DNA of 64,000 nucleotides from Lojkania enalia (lineage: Eukaryota > Ascomycota > Dothideomycetes > Pleosporales): positions 1 through 64,000 of the forward strand of contig ML986608.1 of the NCBI GenBank assembly GCA_010094045.1, given 5' to 3'. Below the pieces are notes generated by a model. It worked only from the letters and a program-made list of their open reading frames with translations, was not told the origin of the DNA and did not search any database. A program made the position numbers and the translations under genes. This document shows, piece by piece, positions 31,627 to 43,382 of the stretch (position 1 is its first letter; every line of letters begins with the position of its first letter).

Positions 31627-32961
31627 ATGATGAAAGCATTTTTGATAGATAAATTCGTCAAGGTAGGATGGACAATTTCTACGACTGTCCGCGACTGATA
31701 ATGGGACATTAAAGGATCTCGCAGAACTTAGGCCAAGAGAGGTAGCATTTCCGGAACAGAAGGGACATCGCGATTTGCAGATACAGATTACGCATGCGGC
31801 GCTAACACATGTGGATATGCTTTACGCGCAAGGGTACGTGTTGGTTGTTGCATCATAACTCAAAGCTATTATTCGTGCATTTTGCTTGGCCCTAGCACTC
31901 AGCTTCAAAGGGGTTCTTCTTAAGTATCCATCTTCAATTTTTTTTAGTGAAGAATTGCTGACCCTATCATGAAATCCGTTTAGACTTCACCAGAATAATC
32001 GTCGACATATAAAACCTCCTTTTATCCTGTAAGACGCCTCAGCATAAATGCTCAATATGTATATACTGAATGGAACAGCGGGACTGAGTTTGCTGGCATA
32101 GTCACAAAATCCCCTCCGTCGTCTTCCTTCAGACCGGGTACGAGAGTGTTTGGCAGTTGTCTTGGTTCGTTCGCGGAAAATATCTGTGCGGATGAAGGGA
32201 CTGTGCGAGAAGTGCCTCAGAGATGGACGAACGCCGATGCTTGTGCTGTGGGCGCTTCCGGAGCCGTAAGTTGGGGAAGCCTAGTGTTTGTCGCACACTT
32301 GAAAAAAGGGGAGACGGCTCTGATCCTCGGGGCTAGTGGAGGACTGGGCGTGATCGCAGTCCAAATTGCTAAGGCGGTGGGAGCAAAAGTGATTGCTGTT
32401 GTCGGCGATAATGAGAAGGCCGGAGTGGTAAGAGATTTGGGCGCGGATGAAGTTGTGGACTATCACGAACCACAGTGGGAAAATAAGGTAAAACAATTAA
32501 CGAAAGACGAAGAGGGCGTAGATGTGGTGTTTGACCCTATCGGGGCTATTGAGAGTGGAATCAGATGTCTAAAATACAGAGGACGGCTAGTGATTGTGGG
32601 GTTTGCTGCAAGAGGGGGAAAGATAGAAGAGGTACGGGCTAATAGGATGCTCCTGAAGTCTATTACGGTATACGGATATGTGAGTGTCTTTCAGCTAATT
32701 GTCATTTTCTAATTAGTAACACTGTGTCAGCGCTTCGGGGAAGATGGGAGACGGTTTCCCGAGAATATTATTGTCGTTTGGAATGAATTCATGAAACTTG
32801 TTGAGAGTAGAAAGATTAAGCCTGTCATCTATAAGGAGAAATTCGAAGGCCTGGCATCAATTCCCCAAGCACTAATTGATTTGAAGGAACGAAAGACTTG
32901 GGGAAGGGCGGTTGTAAGGATCAATGAGGAAGCCGAAAGAGGAGAGAGACCTAAGCTTTGA
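31627..32961 (+). CDS. Zinc-free MDR oxidoreductase, quinone-reductase (zeta-crystallin) type
   Basis: Five exons: 31627-31662, 31715-31833, 31984-32028, 32079-32679 and 32731-32961; introns of 52, 150, 50 and 51 nt; 343 residues. Phases agree at every junction. The N-terminal GroES-like half reads A-F-L-I-D-K-F-V-K, then H-A-A-L-T-H-V-D-M-L-Y-A-Q-G, then P-P-F-I-L-G-T-E-F-A-G; the Rossmann half has L-I-L-G-A-S-G-G-L-G-V-I-A-V-Q-I-A-K (the family's G-x-x-G-x-G NADPH loop) and D-V-V-F-D-P-I-G. There are no zinc-binding cysteines, which puts it with quinone oxidoreductase-like enzymes that reduce quinones or enones with NADPH. The physiological substrate is unknown. Exon 3 is only 45 nt. Confidence 0.85.
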
Positions 32962-33572
32962 TGAAACACCCCACGACCTTCTGCCATCTTTGGAGCTCAA
33001 AGTTAAACCATTGTCATTCTAATTGGTATACAAAAATTACAATAATTGTAAATTAGGAGAATATCAGCTTAGAACGAAATATGTATGAGTTGAGTCATTA
33101 GGGACCAGGAAGATAAGAAAGGTTAACGGGCTTCTGCGGCGCTACTAGATGTATATATTGGGGGGTGTAAAGACCCCAAGAAGCCATTAGAGCGTCAGGT
33201 AAATAATATATGTGCCAATTCCGAGCATAGTGTTGCAACGGGAGATCTTTGGGCATTGAATGAGAAATGGTTGTTCAACATGATAGATGCTCTAGTGCAG
33301 CAGCTTGTGCGCGCGTAGATGCCAAGACTATTCTTAGTAAGCGTGGACATCACTTCTTGATCGCCGCGTCGAACAAAGGCGCGACCTTCACCTTCAATCC
33401 TCTCACAACCTTTTTCCTTTTTCCTTTATCGCCCTTGAAATAGCTTCAGTGCTGAATTACACCGCAGACGTGCGCCCTGATATCAATAATTCACCAGCGT
33501 CAAACGTCGCCTTCCGACCTCGCTCCGCAACTTTCGTCTCCATCGCTGCCAACTATCTAACTCCCAGCCACC
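32962..33572. other. Intergenic promoter region upstream of spt5
   Basis: The first 300 bases are AT-rich; the last 200 bases before the ATG are C/T-rich with CCACC just before the start codon, consistent with the spt5 leader. No gene or RNA is seen. Confidence 0.55.
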
Positions 33573-36500
33573 ATGTCTGGCTACGACAACCGCAGCGGAT
33601 CTGAGTCAGAGGAGGAGGATTTCAATCCAGAGCCCGAGGTTGACGAGGAAAATATGCCACAAAATGGAAAAGAGCGAGCAGCTGCTCCCAAACAGCTGGC
33701 CACAAATGGAGACGAGGATGAAGAGGGTGATGGAGAAGACGAGGAAAATGATGAGGAAGAGGATGATGAAGAGGAAGATGATGAAGAGGATGACGATGAT
33801 GAGGATGTCGTGGTAGGTTAAGGCGCCAGCATAATTATGCTATTCGACTAACCATCTCAGCAACGCCCAGCGAAGCGCCGGAAGAAGACCTCACGGAACC
33901 AGTTCCTTGATGTCGAAGCCGAAGTCGATGGTATGCTATTCCCTAATCCAATGTTAGATTTCTAAACTAATATGTGTCATAGAGGAGGAGGATGAAGAAG
34001 AAGAGGGCGACGACGATATCCAGGACGAAATCCATCCAGACGATTTGCTAGAAACAGCGGGACCCGAAGATGACCGCCGCCACAGAGAGCTCGATATGAA
34101 ACGACAAGTCGATGCACACAAGGACGCCGAACAGCTTGCCCGAGAATTGGATGAGAAATATCGGAGGCGTGAAATGCAACGCGCTCAAAGGAGTGCTGCA
34201 GGCGCCATACCCCTAGCACACCCGACCGTTAATGATCCATCGATCTGGGGCGTCAAATGCCGTCCTGGGAAAGAGAGGGAGATCATCATGGCGATTACTA
34301 AACGTCTGGATGACCTTGCGAACGCCGGCCGGCCCGTCCGAGTATATTCGGCCTTTGAGCGTGGTGGCACAATGACAGGCTACATCTATATGGAAGCCGA
34401 TGCTAAGCAAGATATGATTGCTGTCATTGAGACCATTCCCAACATCTTTATGGGACAGGCACAGATCCCGATTGAGGTCAAAGAGCGGCCGGATCTCCTC
34501 CGTAAACGTAAGCGGACCCCTCTCGAGGAAGGCAAATTCGTCCGTATGCTGCGCCCGCCTCTATACAGGGGTGATTTGGCCAAAGTGGTAGAAGTTCATG
34601 CCAACGGATTGGACTGCACTGTTCAGATAGTCCCGCGACTTGATTACGGCCTTGGTGAGGACGCGAATGCAAGTGTAGAAGGGAACAAGCGAAAACGACC
34701 TGCTTTTGGCAAGGCTATAGATCGTCCGTCACAAAAATTGTTCAATGAAACAGAAGCGAAAAAGAAACATATGAAAAATCTAAGTATGGCAGGCTCCGGT
34801 TCCCAGAAGACGTTTACATACAAGGGCGATGATTATCAGAACGGATTCTTGATAAAAGACGTCAAGATCAATTACGTTAGTGCCGAGAATGTCAACCCAA
34901 AAATGGAGGAGATGCAATTTTTCTCTGTCACGAGCGCCGATGGTACAGAGACTCTGGATCTCGTTGCAGTGCAAGCTGCCCAGAAAGCTGCTCAATCCGG
35001 ATCATCTTTCGTCTCCGGTGACAACGTAGAAATCTATGATGGCGAGCAAAAGGGTGTTCGCGGTACCACGGTATCCGTCACAGGCGATATTGTCTCGCTC
35101 AGGGTCACAGAAGGTGACCTTAAGGGTCGACAGATTGAAGCTCCAGTAAAAATTCTCCGGAAGTTGTTCCGTGAGGGTGACCATGTCAAGGTCATTGGCG
35201 GGAGCAAATATATTGATGAAGTGGGTATGGTCACAAGGATCAAGGACGACAAGGTCACGTTGCTTTGCGATTCGACACAGACGGAAATCATTGTATTCAG
35301 CAGAGATCTGAAACGAGCTGCTGACTCTGCTACCCTCGGTAATGACTCAGAATATGAGCTCTATGATCTGGTCCAGATTGAGTAAGTCCCACATCTAACC
35401 TCCTATTGAGATCCTAGTGTTAACGAATTGTACAGTGCCGCGACAGTTGGGTGTGTGATCAAAGTTGACCGTGAGGTTTTACGCGTTGTCGATCAGAACG
35501 CGAATGTTCGCACACTCCTTCATTCGCAAGTATCTAGCATTGTCGGCCGGAATCGCAACGCTGTCGCCACAGACCGCGATGGATCAGAGATCCGCAATGA
35601 TGACACTGTCAAAGAGCATGGCGGAGAAGGCCGGGTAGGACGTGTCATTTATATTCACAGAGGTGTTTTATTCGTTCGAAACCGCGAGGTTCTTGAGAAT
35701 GCGGGCATCTTCGTCGTTCGTAGCGCGAACGTAACTACGATGGCAGCAAAGAGCGGACGTGCCCAGGCAATTGGTCCTGATCTCGGGAAGTTGAATCCTG
35801 CCTTGCAAGCAGGAACAAATGGCAACGCTATGCCCCCACCTCGCACTTTTGGCCGAGACAAGCTTATTGGAAAGACCGTTGTTATTCGCAAGGGCCCGTA
35901 CAAGGGTCTCCTCGGCATTGTGAAAGACACCATGAACGACGAGGCTCGCATTGAGCTACACTCCAAGAATAAGCAGATCTCCGTCAAGAAAGAGCTCCTC
36001 ACTGTGAAAGACCCAATTACTGGCAACAATATGGAATTTGGCGGCAAATTCCCGAACCGATCACGAGGCGGATACCCTGGCACAACACCCGCTGGTGGAC
36101 GAACTCCTGGCTGGGGAAACAGTTCTTCCCGCAATGGACCCTCATGGGGTAGTACCCCTACTGGAGGTCGCACGCCGGGCTGGGGTGGTGGTGGTGGCGG
36201 TGGTCGAACTCCGGGATGGGGCGGCGCAACAGCCTACGGTGGCGATGGATCTCGAACCGCTTATGGGGGTGACGGCTCTCGCACTGCCTATGGCGGGGAC
36301 GGATCTCGAACCGCGTACGGCGGCGCCACGGCATACGGCGGCAACGACGGCTCTCGAACCGCATACGGCGGAGGCTTCAACTCTGGCGGTCGGACACCAG
36401 GTGGTCCTTCCTGGGGCAACGCACCCGCCAAATCCTCGTCTAACAACCTCTCTGCTCCTACACCTGGTGCCTACAATGCACCTACACCCGCCGCCTACTC

Positions 36501-36777
36501 GGCTCCAACTCCGGGTGCCTATGGCGCGTACTCGGCACCCACCCCGGGAGGCCCACCTATGGATGCTCCCACACCCGGCGGAAACTATGACGCTCCGACT
36601 CCGGGTAATTCGACTACACATCATCCTACACCGAGAGGTTATGGAGGTTATGGTGGAGGCTATGGAGCGACGCCTGCGGCGGCTCCGACGCCGGGGGCTT
36701 GGGCGGAGACGCCGTGGGGTGGGGGCCCTGAGACACCAGCACCAAGTGGGATGGACGAGGATCCTAGGTATGAGTAG
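33573..36777 (+). CDS. spt5: Transcription elongation factor Spt5
   Basis: Four exons: 33573-33812, 33861-33930, 33983-35381 and 35436-36777; introns of 48, 52 and 54 nt; 1016 residues. The first 125 residues are highly acidic with a short basic patch (P-A-K-R-R-K-K). The NGN domain starts near residue 191 (I-W-G-V-K-C-R-P-G-K-E) and is followed by several KOW motifs (F-V-S-G-D-N-V-E-I, F-R-E-G-D-H-V-K-V-I-G-G, L-I-G-K-T-V-V-I-R-K-G-P-Y-K-G). The C-terminal region from about 773 has two repeat types: G-G-R-T-P-G-W-G with G-G-D-G-S-R-T-A-Y repeats, then A-P-T-P-G-[AG]-x repeats. Spt5 pairs with Spt4 as DSIF, which binds RNA polymerase II for pausing and processive elongation; T-P sites in the repeats are targets of the Cdk9/Bur1 kinase in other species. 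Confidence 0.95.
36210..36380 (+). repeat. Tandem coding repeats in the Spt5 C-terminal region
   Basis: Units of roughly 30-36 bases encode four or five copies of [GN]-D-G-S-R-T-A-Y-G-G with slight spacing changes. Synonymous differences between copies (for example GGATCT/GGCTCT, TATGGC/TACGGC) show that they are not very recent duplications. A second block of A-P-T-P-G repeats follows to about 36690. Confidence 0.8.
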
Positions 36778-39198
36778 TGGCTTCGAGAGCGTATGGGGAG
36801 AGATTCGAGAATATATAGATCTCTTGCTGATGAAGGATGGTGGATTAGAATTGGTGTGCGTAGTCTGATCCAGATTCTCATTGGCGTGCATGAATGTATT
36901 CATTTTTCTTCTTTCATTTTCAGGTATTTTGCATTGATTGCTTGGGGGGTTCAAATATGGATTCATCTCGAGAGAGTCCTGAGCTATGGATATGTGGGGA
37001 GCGGAATAGGGTTTGCTCAGTGGCAGGAATGCTAGACTAAAGTAGAGTCACTTTTTCTTGCTGACGTTATTCATATCAAGTGCGAATGTGATGCAGTGAC
37101 TGAGTTATGGTGGAGTCAATCGACTGTGTAGTACACTTGGTTTGGACGTGTTGGGTGTTGGGGTGTATGCTCTAGTCTTAAGGCATCAACAGAACATTTT
37201 CATATAGAGGGGATCTATGATGCTGGAACGGCGGTGGGTGCTTGGAATAACTGCTTAGTGACAAATGAATGGTCTGTCAGAACATTGCGAATAGGTGAGG
37301 GATGGGAAATGACGGCTTGATGGATGAGTGATGTCTGTTGTCGTCTGGCGAGCCGATGATTATATATATGACCATTAATCAAGGCGTAGCTTTATACGGA
37401 TATCGAGCTAGATAGTAGGATATACATGTTCGACGGGGCAAGGTGTCTGAGAGACAAAAAGAGCAGTGGAATTATGGAATTGGAAGGTGTTAAGGCTGTG
37501 TGTGATGATCGGATGTTGTGGAGGGAAGGTGAGGGAGTATATGTTGCATAGCTTTAAGACTGACAATACTCGTGTTGGATATACTGCTTACCGGTTAGAC
37601 TAACTGCACCATCTCAATGTTCCATTTGCGCAGAAGGAGAGCGTAGAAAGCGCCTGCGCAACTCAAACCCAACACCTCAACCAATTCAAAATATTTCTGC
37701 TACACACGCGCTCACATCACATGCCCTCGCTCAACTTAACAATGTAAAAGGCGAATACATCATCACCTAGTTACCGTCGAACCAAACATTCATCCAAGCC
37801 AACCAGACCCATGTATCCATCTCACCGCACCAAACGCTCACACACATTCTCCCCTCCAAAGTCTGCTCAATCAAAAGCAGGATGATGATGCTCGGTAGTC
37901 AAGCACCCAGCTCCGCGCCTACATATATCGCCTCCTAACCCACTTCGGTCCATTTTAGCGCCTGATGCATAGAACACAAATCGTTCAAAAAAAAAAAAAA
38001 AAAAAAAAAAAATTGGCGATCAACACAATAGAAATGCCCCATCAAAGATATAAATCAAGATAATAATTTAATAATACTAATATATATATATATATATATT
38101 AACTGTACCAGATACGTACGTACAAAAAATTCATAATATCACGAAAAGGGAAAATATATTGCCAAGAGTAGTAGAAAGGAAAGAAATAAAGAACAAATTA
38201 ATACGCTGCGTGACGGTTCTTCCCTCATTACACATGACATGCAAGTAAAAAGAAAACGAGAAAGAGGAAGAGAAAGAAAACCAACCCTCATTCCTAGTGC
38301 AAATTCGAGAACCAAAAAGTCTAGAAATCTTTCGACGATCGCCACCCGTGTTGGAAAGCAAGACCTATTTAAAAAAAAAAAAGCAAACGAGAAAAAGGCT
38401 ATAAAGGGGAAAAGGCCTCTTTCCGGCCCCGGCGCTCAACAGGGAAAAAGAAAAAAAATTCGCCGTGCCACCGACTAACACCATAGAGGAAAATATACGC
38501 ACAACATAAACGACGTATGCAAGCCCAACGACTAAAACCCTGTAACCCAAAGCAGAAAAAAAACAAAAGAAAAAGAAGATTAAGGCAAACAATACGTAAC
38601 AAGCTCGGCGCCAAACCCATGCAGTGAAAACACTAAAAGAAACCAACCAAAAGCAAAGGGCCTGAATGCGAGAAAGGTTAGGGCGCTAAAGGGGATCTCA
38701 TATCGATGGAATAGAATGAAACAAGAATGCGAGACTAGGAAGATGCCGCCGGTGATTGGTTGATGAGACTTCCAGCCGATAAAGAGGTAGATCAGCGGAC
38801 ACGCCCAGGCAAGGCGGTCAGATCCGGAAATAGGATACAAGATGTGGGCTCACTCCGTAGTCCGCGCCGGTATTGGTGAGGGTTGCAGAAGCGCCGAAGT
38901 TGTGGACCGATGGCGGTTGCAGAATGGATGCGTCGTCGTGGGGTTGTGTTGTTGGGCCATAGGCTAAAGTATATTGCCCGCATGTCCGCTTCGACGCACT
39001 GCTCTCTCTATAAGCAAACATACGAGTATTACTAGGATGCGCAAGGTATTGGTGAAGACGTGCGGGCGGGGTAATGCTGCGGACAACTTTTTGCCAAGTC
39101 CCAACTTAGGTAGCGTGTGCGAGGTGAAATGAGCTATTATCATATCGAAGTGGATGTGTGGCTGAAGGGTGGTCGGGATTTCCATATATGGCAGTCTT
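36778..39198. other. Long intergenic region with simple repeats
   Basis: About 2.4 kb between spt5 and the F-box gene, whose 3' ends face each other. It contains an A run of 26 at 37987-38012, a (TA)n tract at about 38081-38099 and A-rich sequence to 38600. Minus-strand frames at 38818-39021 and 38964-39218 are not supported by any family match. Confidence 0.6.
37987..38012 (+). repeat. Poly-A run of 26
   Basis: An uninterrupted run of 26 A bases in intergenic sequence, near a (TA)n tract. It may be a relic of a retroposed poly-A tail or simple slippage; no retroelement sequence was recognised upstream. Confidence 0.9.
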
Positions 39199-40814
39199 TC
39201 ACTTGTGGCTGTGCTCATTGCATGACCTTCTGACTACCCATTTCTCCCACAATTTTCGTTGCGGATAAGTGACCGCTATTCCATCATCCCCAAGCCCCTC
39301 TGTAGAATCTAAGTGACCCATGCGACCATTGCAATTGTTACACCATGGCACAGAAGCTGGCGTATCCGGAGAGAGCGGAGGGAAATCCATATTCCCTCCC
39401 TGTTCTGGCTCATCCGTGCCGAAGTCGGAGTCGGAGTCATCAAGTGAACCATCGCTCTCTCCGTCGTAGAGATTATCCTGTATAATGTTGTCGTCAAGCT
39501 CGTCGTTTTGATCTCGGTCCCAATCGTCGCTCTCGTCGTCGCTACTGCCTATAGGATGGTCGTCTGGAACTTCTGCGCCCATGACCAACTGTTCATCGAA
39601 GTGCTTCTCGTAGTCTATTCTTCTTAAGCTGACCCAGTCAAGCCTCATCATGTCATTTCGAAGAAAGGCAAGCACGTCTTTCCATCGGCTACCTTCCTTC
39701 AATAGCACGTCTCTTAGTCTCAGTCCTCGGAGCCGTTCCCGATGCCGCCGGGCTAAACCAATAATTTCGTCCGCATCTAGCCTCCATGCTTGTATTCCAA
39801 ATGCTAGTAGTTTGTCCCATTTGACGTTGTGGAAGATTTCTTCTAGTTTTAGGCTCAATGGTCGATGTGATGGAAACCCAATATGCACCGCCTGCATGTT
39901 CTTGGCGGCGTTAAACACAACCTTAGCTAGAGGCGATAGTTCCCGCATGCGGTCGTCTAGATCCGTGCCATCATCGAAGTGCAACTCCAAACAGGTAAGT
40001 CGTTCCGCGAGTAGAGAGAACGTGTTCGGAGGATCGTTAGCGGCAAGTGCCATAGCGCTCTGCGGACTCAGCATCGGCGACGAAAAGCGGGTACATGGAG
40101 ATCTCGAGGCCAGAAGCGCTGCCCCAATGGTTTTGGCGGAATGTGAGCAGGCCGGGGGCCACTTCAACTCGACGAGCTGGTTTAGCTCTTCATGTCGCCG
40201 AATATAAGAGATTAGCATTCCATCTTCTTGATCCTGCAGTCGAAGGATCTGGACATGTTGCAGTGACGTGAAGGCCGATATCGCCTTGTTCAGCACCCGT
40301 ACGTCCTCCTTGTTCTGGACGATTTTCTTCTGGTCTTCAATCTTTTGCACGAAATGACGAACATCCAGCGAGCCAAGACTCTCGGAGAGAGTGGGCAGCA
40401 GCTCACGCACGCGTTCTCGTCCTACCTCTAGTTAGTCATGCGTGTACCTTCCTAAAGGGGAAATCGAAGAGGACCATCAACGTAGAAGAAAGGCACCATA
40501 TAACTGAATTTCTTGACATGCTTTGCAAGGTGCTCTTGGCCGGCGATGTTCTCCAGACGCTCCAGGCCTTTTCTCGAGAACCTCGTGGTGACACGAGAAA
40601 ATTGATGGATGGCTCCGAGGTCCGAGAAGCGCTTGCACGTGAGCCTGAAGCTGGCAATAGTCTGGGCCTGGTACGGATCCAGCTGCTGCGGCGGCTTGAA
40701 GCTCTCCTGCGAGAGGTAGGCACGGCGATCTAGGGTGACAAGCTTCTCGGGGTCGGAGTCAATGTGGTCGAGGATCTCACGAAGGAGCTCGTTGGACAGG
40801 TCTAGGAGGCCCAT
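39199..40814 (-). CDS. F-box protein
   Basis: Exon 1 runs from the ATG at 40814 to about 40475 and opens directly with an F-box (M-G-L-L-D-L-S-N-E-L-L-R-E-I-L-D-H-I). Exon 2 runs from about 40427 to 39199. The proposed 47-nt intron (40474-40428) keeps the frame and gives Y-V-D-E-V-G-R-E-R-V-R-E-L-L, for 522 residues, but its donor (GTCCTC) is poor and its acceptor sits directly after the CTAAC branch motif, so the junction is uncertain. After the F-box the chain is leucine-rich in an irregular way; residues near the C-terminus are strongly acidic (D-D-E-S-D-D-W-D-R-D-Q-N-D-E), then W-C-N-N-C. It would act as a substrate receptor in an SCF ubiquitin ligase; its targets are unknown. Confidence 0.7.
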
Positions 40815-41730
40815 TGCGGGACTGGGGAAACCATTTACCGGCGGATAAAACGGGACAACGGGCGGAATCAGACTTGCAAACCTGGGTGGAGGAGCGACCG
40901 GTGCGGCGGATTTATTGAGAGTGGTAGGGCAGAAGGATCGGACCGGGCGGCGTGCGTGCAGCAGGGGCGGGAAGGGTAGTGATAGCAGCGGTGGGCTCAG
41001 CTGGCGGCGTGGTGTTGACGGACGGCGATGCCCTCGGAGACGAGCCAGCGGGGCACACTTGGCGGGATAAAAGGCCCTGGAGCAAACGGAGCTGCGGGCT
41101 GTAACATGACCAGCTCTCGTCCAGCGGTCGGTCAGCTAAGCGTCTATGAAGGTGGAGGGACGACTGGACACAGTTTGGACCAGGAAACCTGCACTTCTGC
41201 GCATCCAAGACGCTCTAACAGCAGTGCATGGGCCGCCGTGGCCAATCAGCGCGCGGCGGCGATGCCCATCACAGTTTAGCGCTCACATGACCGAAGGTTC
41301 ATGCAGATGAGGAGCGGGAGCAAATGGCTCCTCCCGAGCGAAAACACTTCGACTGAGGGCTTGACACCACGTCCAGGCCACATCCAGGCCACGTCCAGGG
41401 GCCGGTCTTGTCGCCGCCGTCTGATTGACCCGCAACCCGCGCTCCCCACAGTCCGACGACGCTCTCGAATCACAGCCCGTGGCCTGCCAGATGCGTTGCC
41501 AGCGAAGCATGCAGCTCGACAAGCGCCCGGGTCCCAAACAGCCCTCCTACGACATGCGACATGGCAGAGTGCATCCGATTCCCATCGCGCTGGGTTTGTG
41601 CATGCTGCCCATCTGCCGAGAGCGGAAGGCCGGTGACGACACTACTGGGGCACCAAGAGCCTTGGAAGGCTGAAACGTGTAGCATGGTTTTGTTTGTGTA
41701 CATTATATCTCTGTCTCCTATATATATATA

Positions 41731-41761
<31 letters not shown>

Positions 41762-42149
41762 GCCTTTCATTATTCGCATGCCGCCCTAGCTAGCACTCTG
41801 ACGGGAGGACCTAGTACAATCTCACTCGCACGCCGCCTACTTGTGGGGAAGCGCCGTATGCTAGGTGACATCCCACTGCTCCCTAGCTCCCTGTACCCAA
41901 GCGCCTTACTTGCTCTCTACATCATGCGGATACAGGCTTTGTCGGTGCCAGGATAAGGTGGTGCCCACTGATCGTCGTACGCAAACAAACCCCGGACCAT
42001 CTCTCAAACATCTAAGTGGGGCTATTAGATCCTAATTCGACGACATCCTAGACCGCAACCTTCTTCATGACCATGTCTCATCCTCCCACCACGGCGAGCA
42101 CCGCAGTTGCGACGGACGCGTCATACAGTCCATAAATTTCCAGTTGGTA
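40815..42149. other. Intergenic region with a TTTC microsatellite
   Basis: The upstream region of the F-box gene and the 3' region of the PPAT gene. The left 800 bases are GC-rich with several overlapping chance frames on both strands. A (TA)n tract followed by (CTTT)n lies at about 41719-41760. No gene is supported. Confidence 0.55.
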
Positions 42150-43382
42150 TCAAGCACTGGTTTCTGGCCGAAGCCGCTCACTGCGCATCCGCCGAATCTC
42201 TGTACTACTCAACTTACTCTGAAACGTCTCATCCACCGTTTCCATTTCTCCAGCATCGAGAACATCGACCTCGAACACCTCCAGCGGACCCCAGCCCTTT
42301 TCCGCCCGCTTGTCGTTGACAGCTTTCCCACCACTCCTTGTTTCTTTGGAGATCACTAGAGCGGAGATGGACTCATCCGTGATGGTTGGGCCGAAAGGGT
42401 CCCAGATTTCAACATACCTCATGACCAAGTTGAAGGGGAAGGTGACATGGACTGCATGACCATTAGGGCCGGGATCATTCTTCTCCTCGACCCGAATTCT
42501 GGCGTCATCTGGTTGCCCAAAGTAGATGAGAGAGGAAAGGAAATCATGAACAGCCTGCTGACGCTGCTGCCAGCCCTCTAGGAATTCGGCATATTTCTTG
42601 TTCTTCAGTAGCTGGTCACCGGTAATACCAATGGTGAGGACGTTCGATACTTTGCTCGAGTCTGCAGACAGCGGCCTCCTTCCCAACACAAAGGCGAACA
42701 TGGTTAGTAGCAGCTTATGGCCGATATGAAGATGATCAAATGTGCCACCCACAGCGACGGAAACATGGTTCTGCGCTGCGTGATCCTCTACACTCGGATC
42801 GGAAGATTGCGGTGAGTTTATCTGGATGCCGCCGCGGATTTTTGATACGTTAATTCCGGGCGGGCTCAGGGAAAGAAAGTTCTGCAGGACGGCTTCTCCT
42901 TGCTCAGTGTGGACGGAGTAGACGGTATCCCACGCTCGGGTGCTGCGAGCGAGGGTGTGCAGATTGATTGCGGGGCCTTGAGCCTCTTGTTCGGCGGTTG
43001 CATCTTCAGACGGCTGGGTAAAGTTGCCGTCGCGCGGGTACGCCACCAACACAATGCGGGCGTCAACGCCTTCTGCGTCCTCGGTATCAATGGAATCCTT
43101 CGCTGAAATGGTGCAGAGCAGCTTGTACAGGCCGGCCACCAAGCTCTGGGTGGTTGCATAAAGCGGGCCTCTCGGCTTTGCCAGACGGCCATACAGGTGA
43201 GGACACGGCAAGATAATGTCTAGGACAGCAGGGGACTGTGCCCTCTGGGGGGATCTGGCGAGCCGCCTGAGCACAGTGGATAGGCATGGCTGGTATGCGG
43301 CCTTCAATGCGTCGTAGGAGGGCGGTGATGGAGCGGGCGGAAGGAGCAGAAGAGAACGCAGACGCTGGCCAAGTGGGGGCAT
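42150..43382 (-). CDS. Phosphopantetheine adenylyltransferase (coenzyme A pathway, eukaryotic type)
   Basis: A single-exon gene of 410 residues from the ATG at 43382; the frame stays open upstream for 122 more codons to 43748, but that part is low-complexity and overlaps the leader region. The catalytic domain reads V-A-V-G-G-T-F-D-H-L-H-I-G-H-K at 209-223, holding the H-x-G-H nucleotidyl-transfer motif, then T-I-G-I-T-G-D-Q-L-L and, near the end, K-L-S-S-T-E-I-R-R, the family's second nucleotide-binding motif. The enzyme adenylates 4'-phosphopantetheine to dephospho-CoA (yeast Cab4). The N-terminal 200 residues are fungal-specific and have no known function. It is divergent from the WD-repeat gene. 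Confidence 0.88.
   Translation of the reverse strand: MPPLGQRLRSLLLLPPAPSPPSYDALKAAYQPCLSTVLRRLARSPQRAQSPAVLDIILPCPHLYGRLAKPRGPLYATTQSLVAGLYKLLCTISAKDSIDTEDAEGVDARIVLVAYPRDGNFTQPSEDATAEQEAQGPAINLHTLARSTRAWDTVYSVHTEQGEAVLQNFLSLSPPGINVSKIRGGIQINSPQSSDPSVEDHAAQNHVSVAVGGTFDHLHIGHKLLLTMFAFVLGRRPLSADSSKVSNVLTIGITGDQLLKNKKYAEFLEGWQQRQQAVHDFLSSLIYFGQPDDARIRVEEKNDPGPNGHAVHVTFPFNLVMRYVEIWDPFGPTITDESISALVISKETRSGGKAVNDKRAEKGWGPLEVFEVDVLDAGEMETVDETFQSKLSSTEIRRMRSERLRPETSA

Noticed and set aside
35655..36966. Large minus-strand frames opposite the Spt5 gene
   Set aside because: They are shadows of the repetitive Spt5 C-terminal coding sequence.
38818..39218. Minus-strand frames of 67-84 codons downstream of the F-box gene
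   Set aside because: Short, no domain, and they lie in the 3' flank of a well-supported gene.
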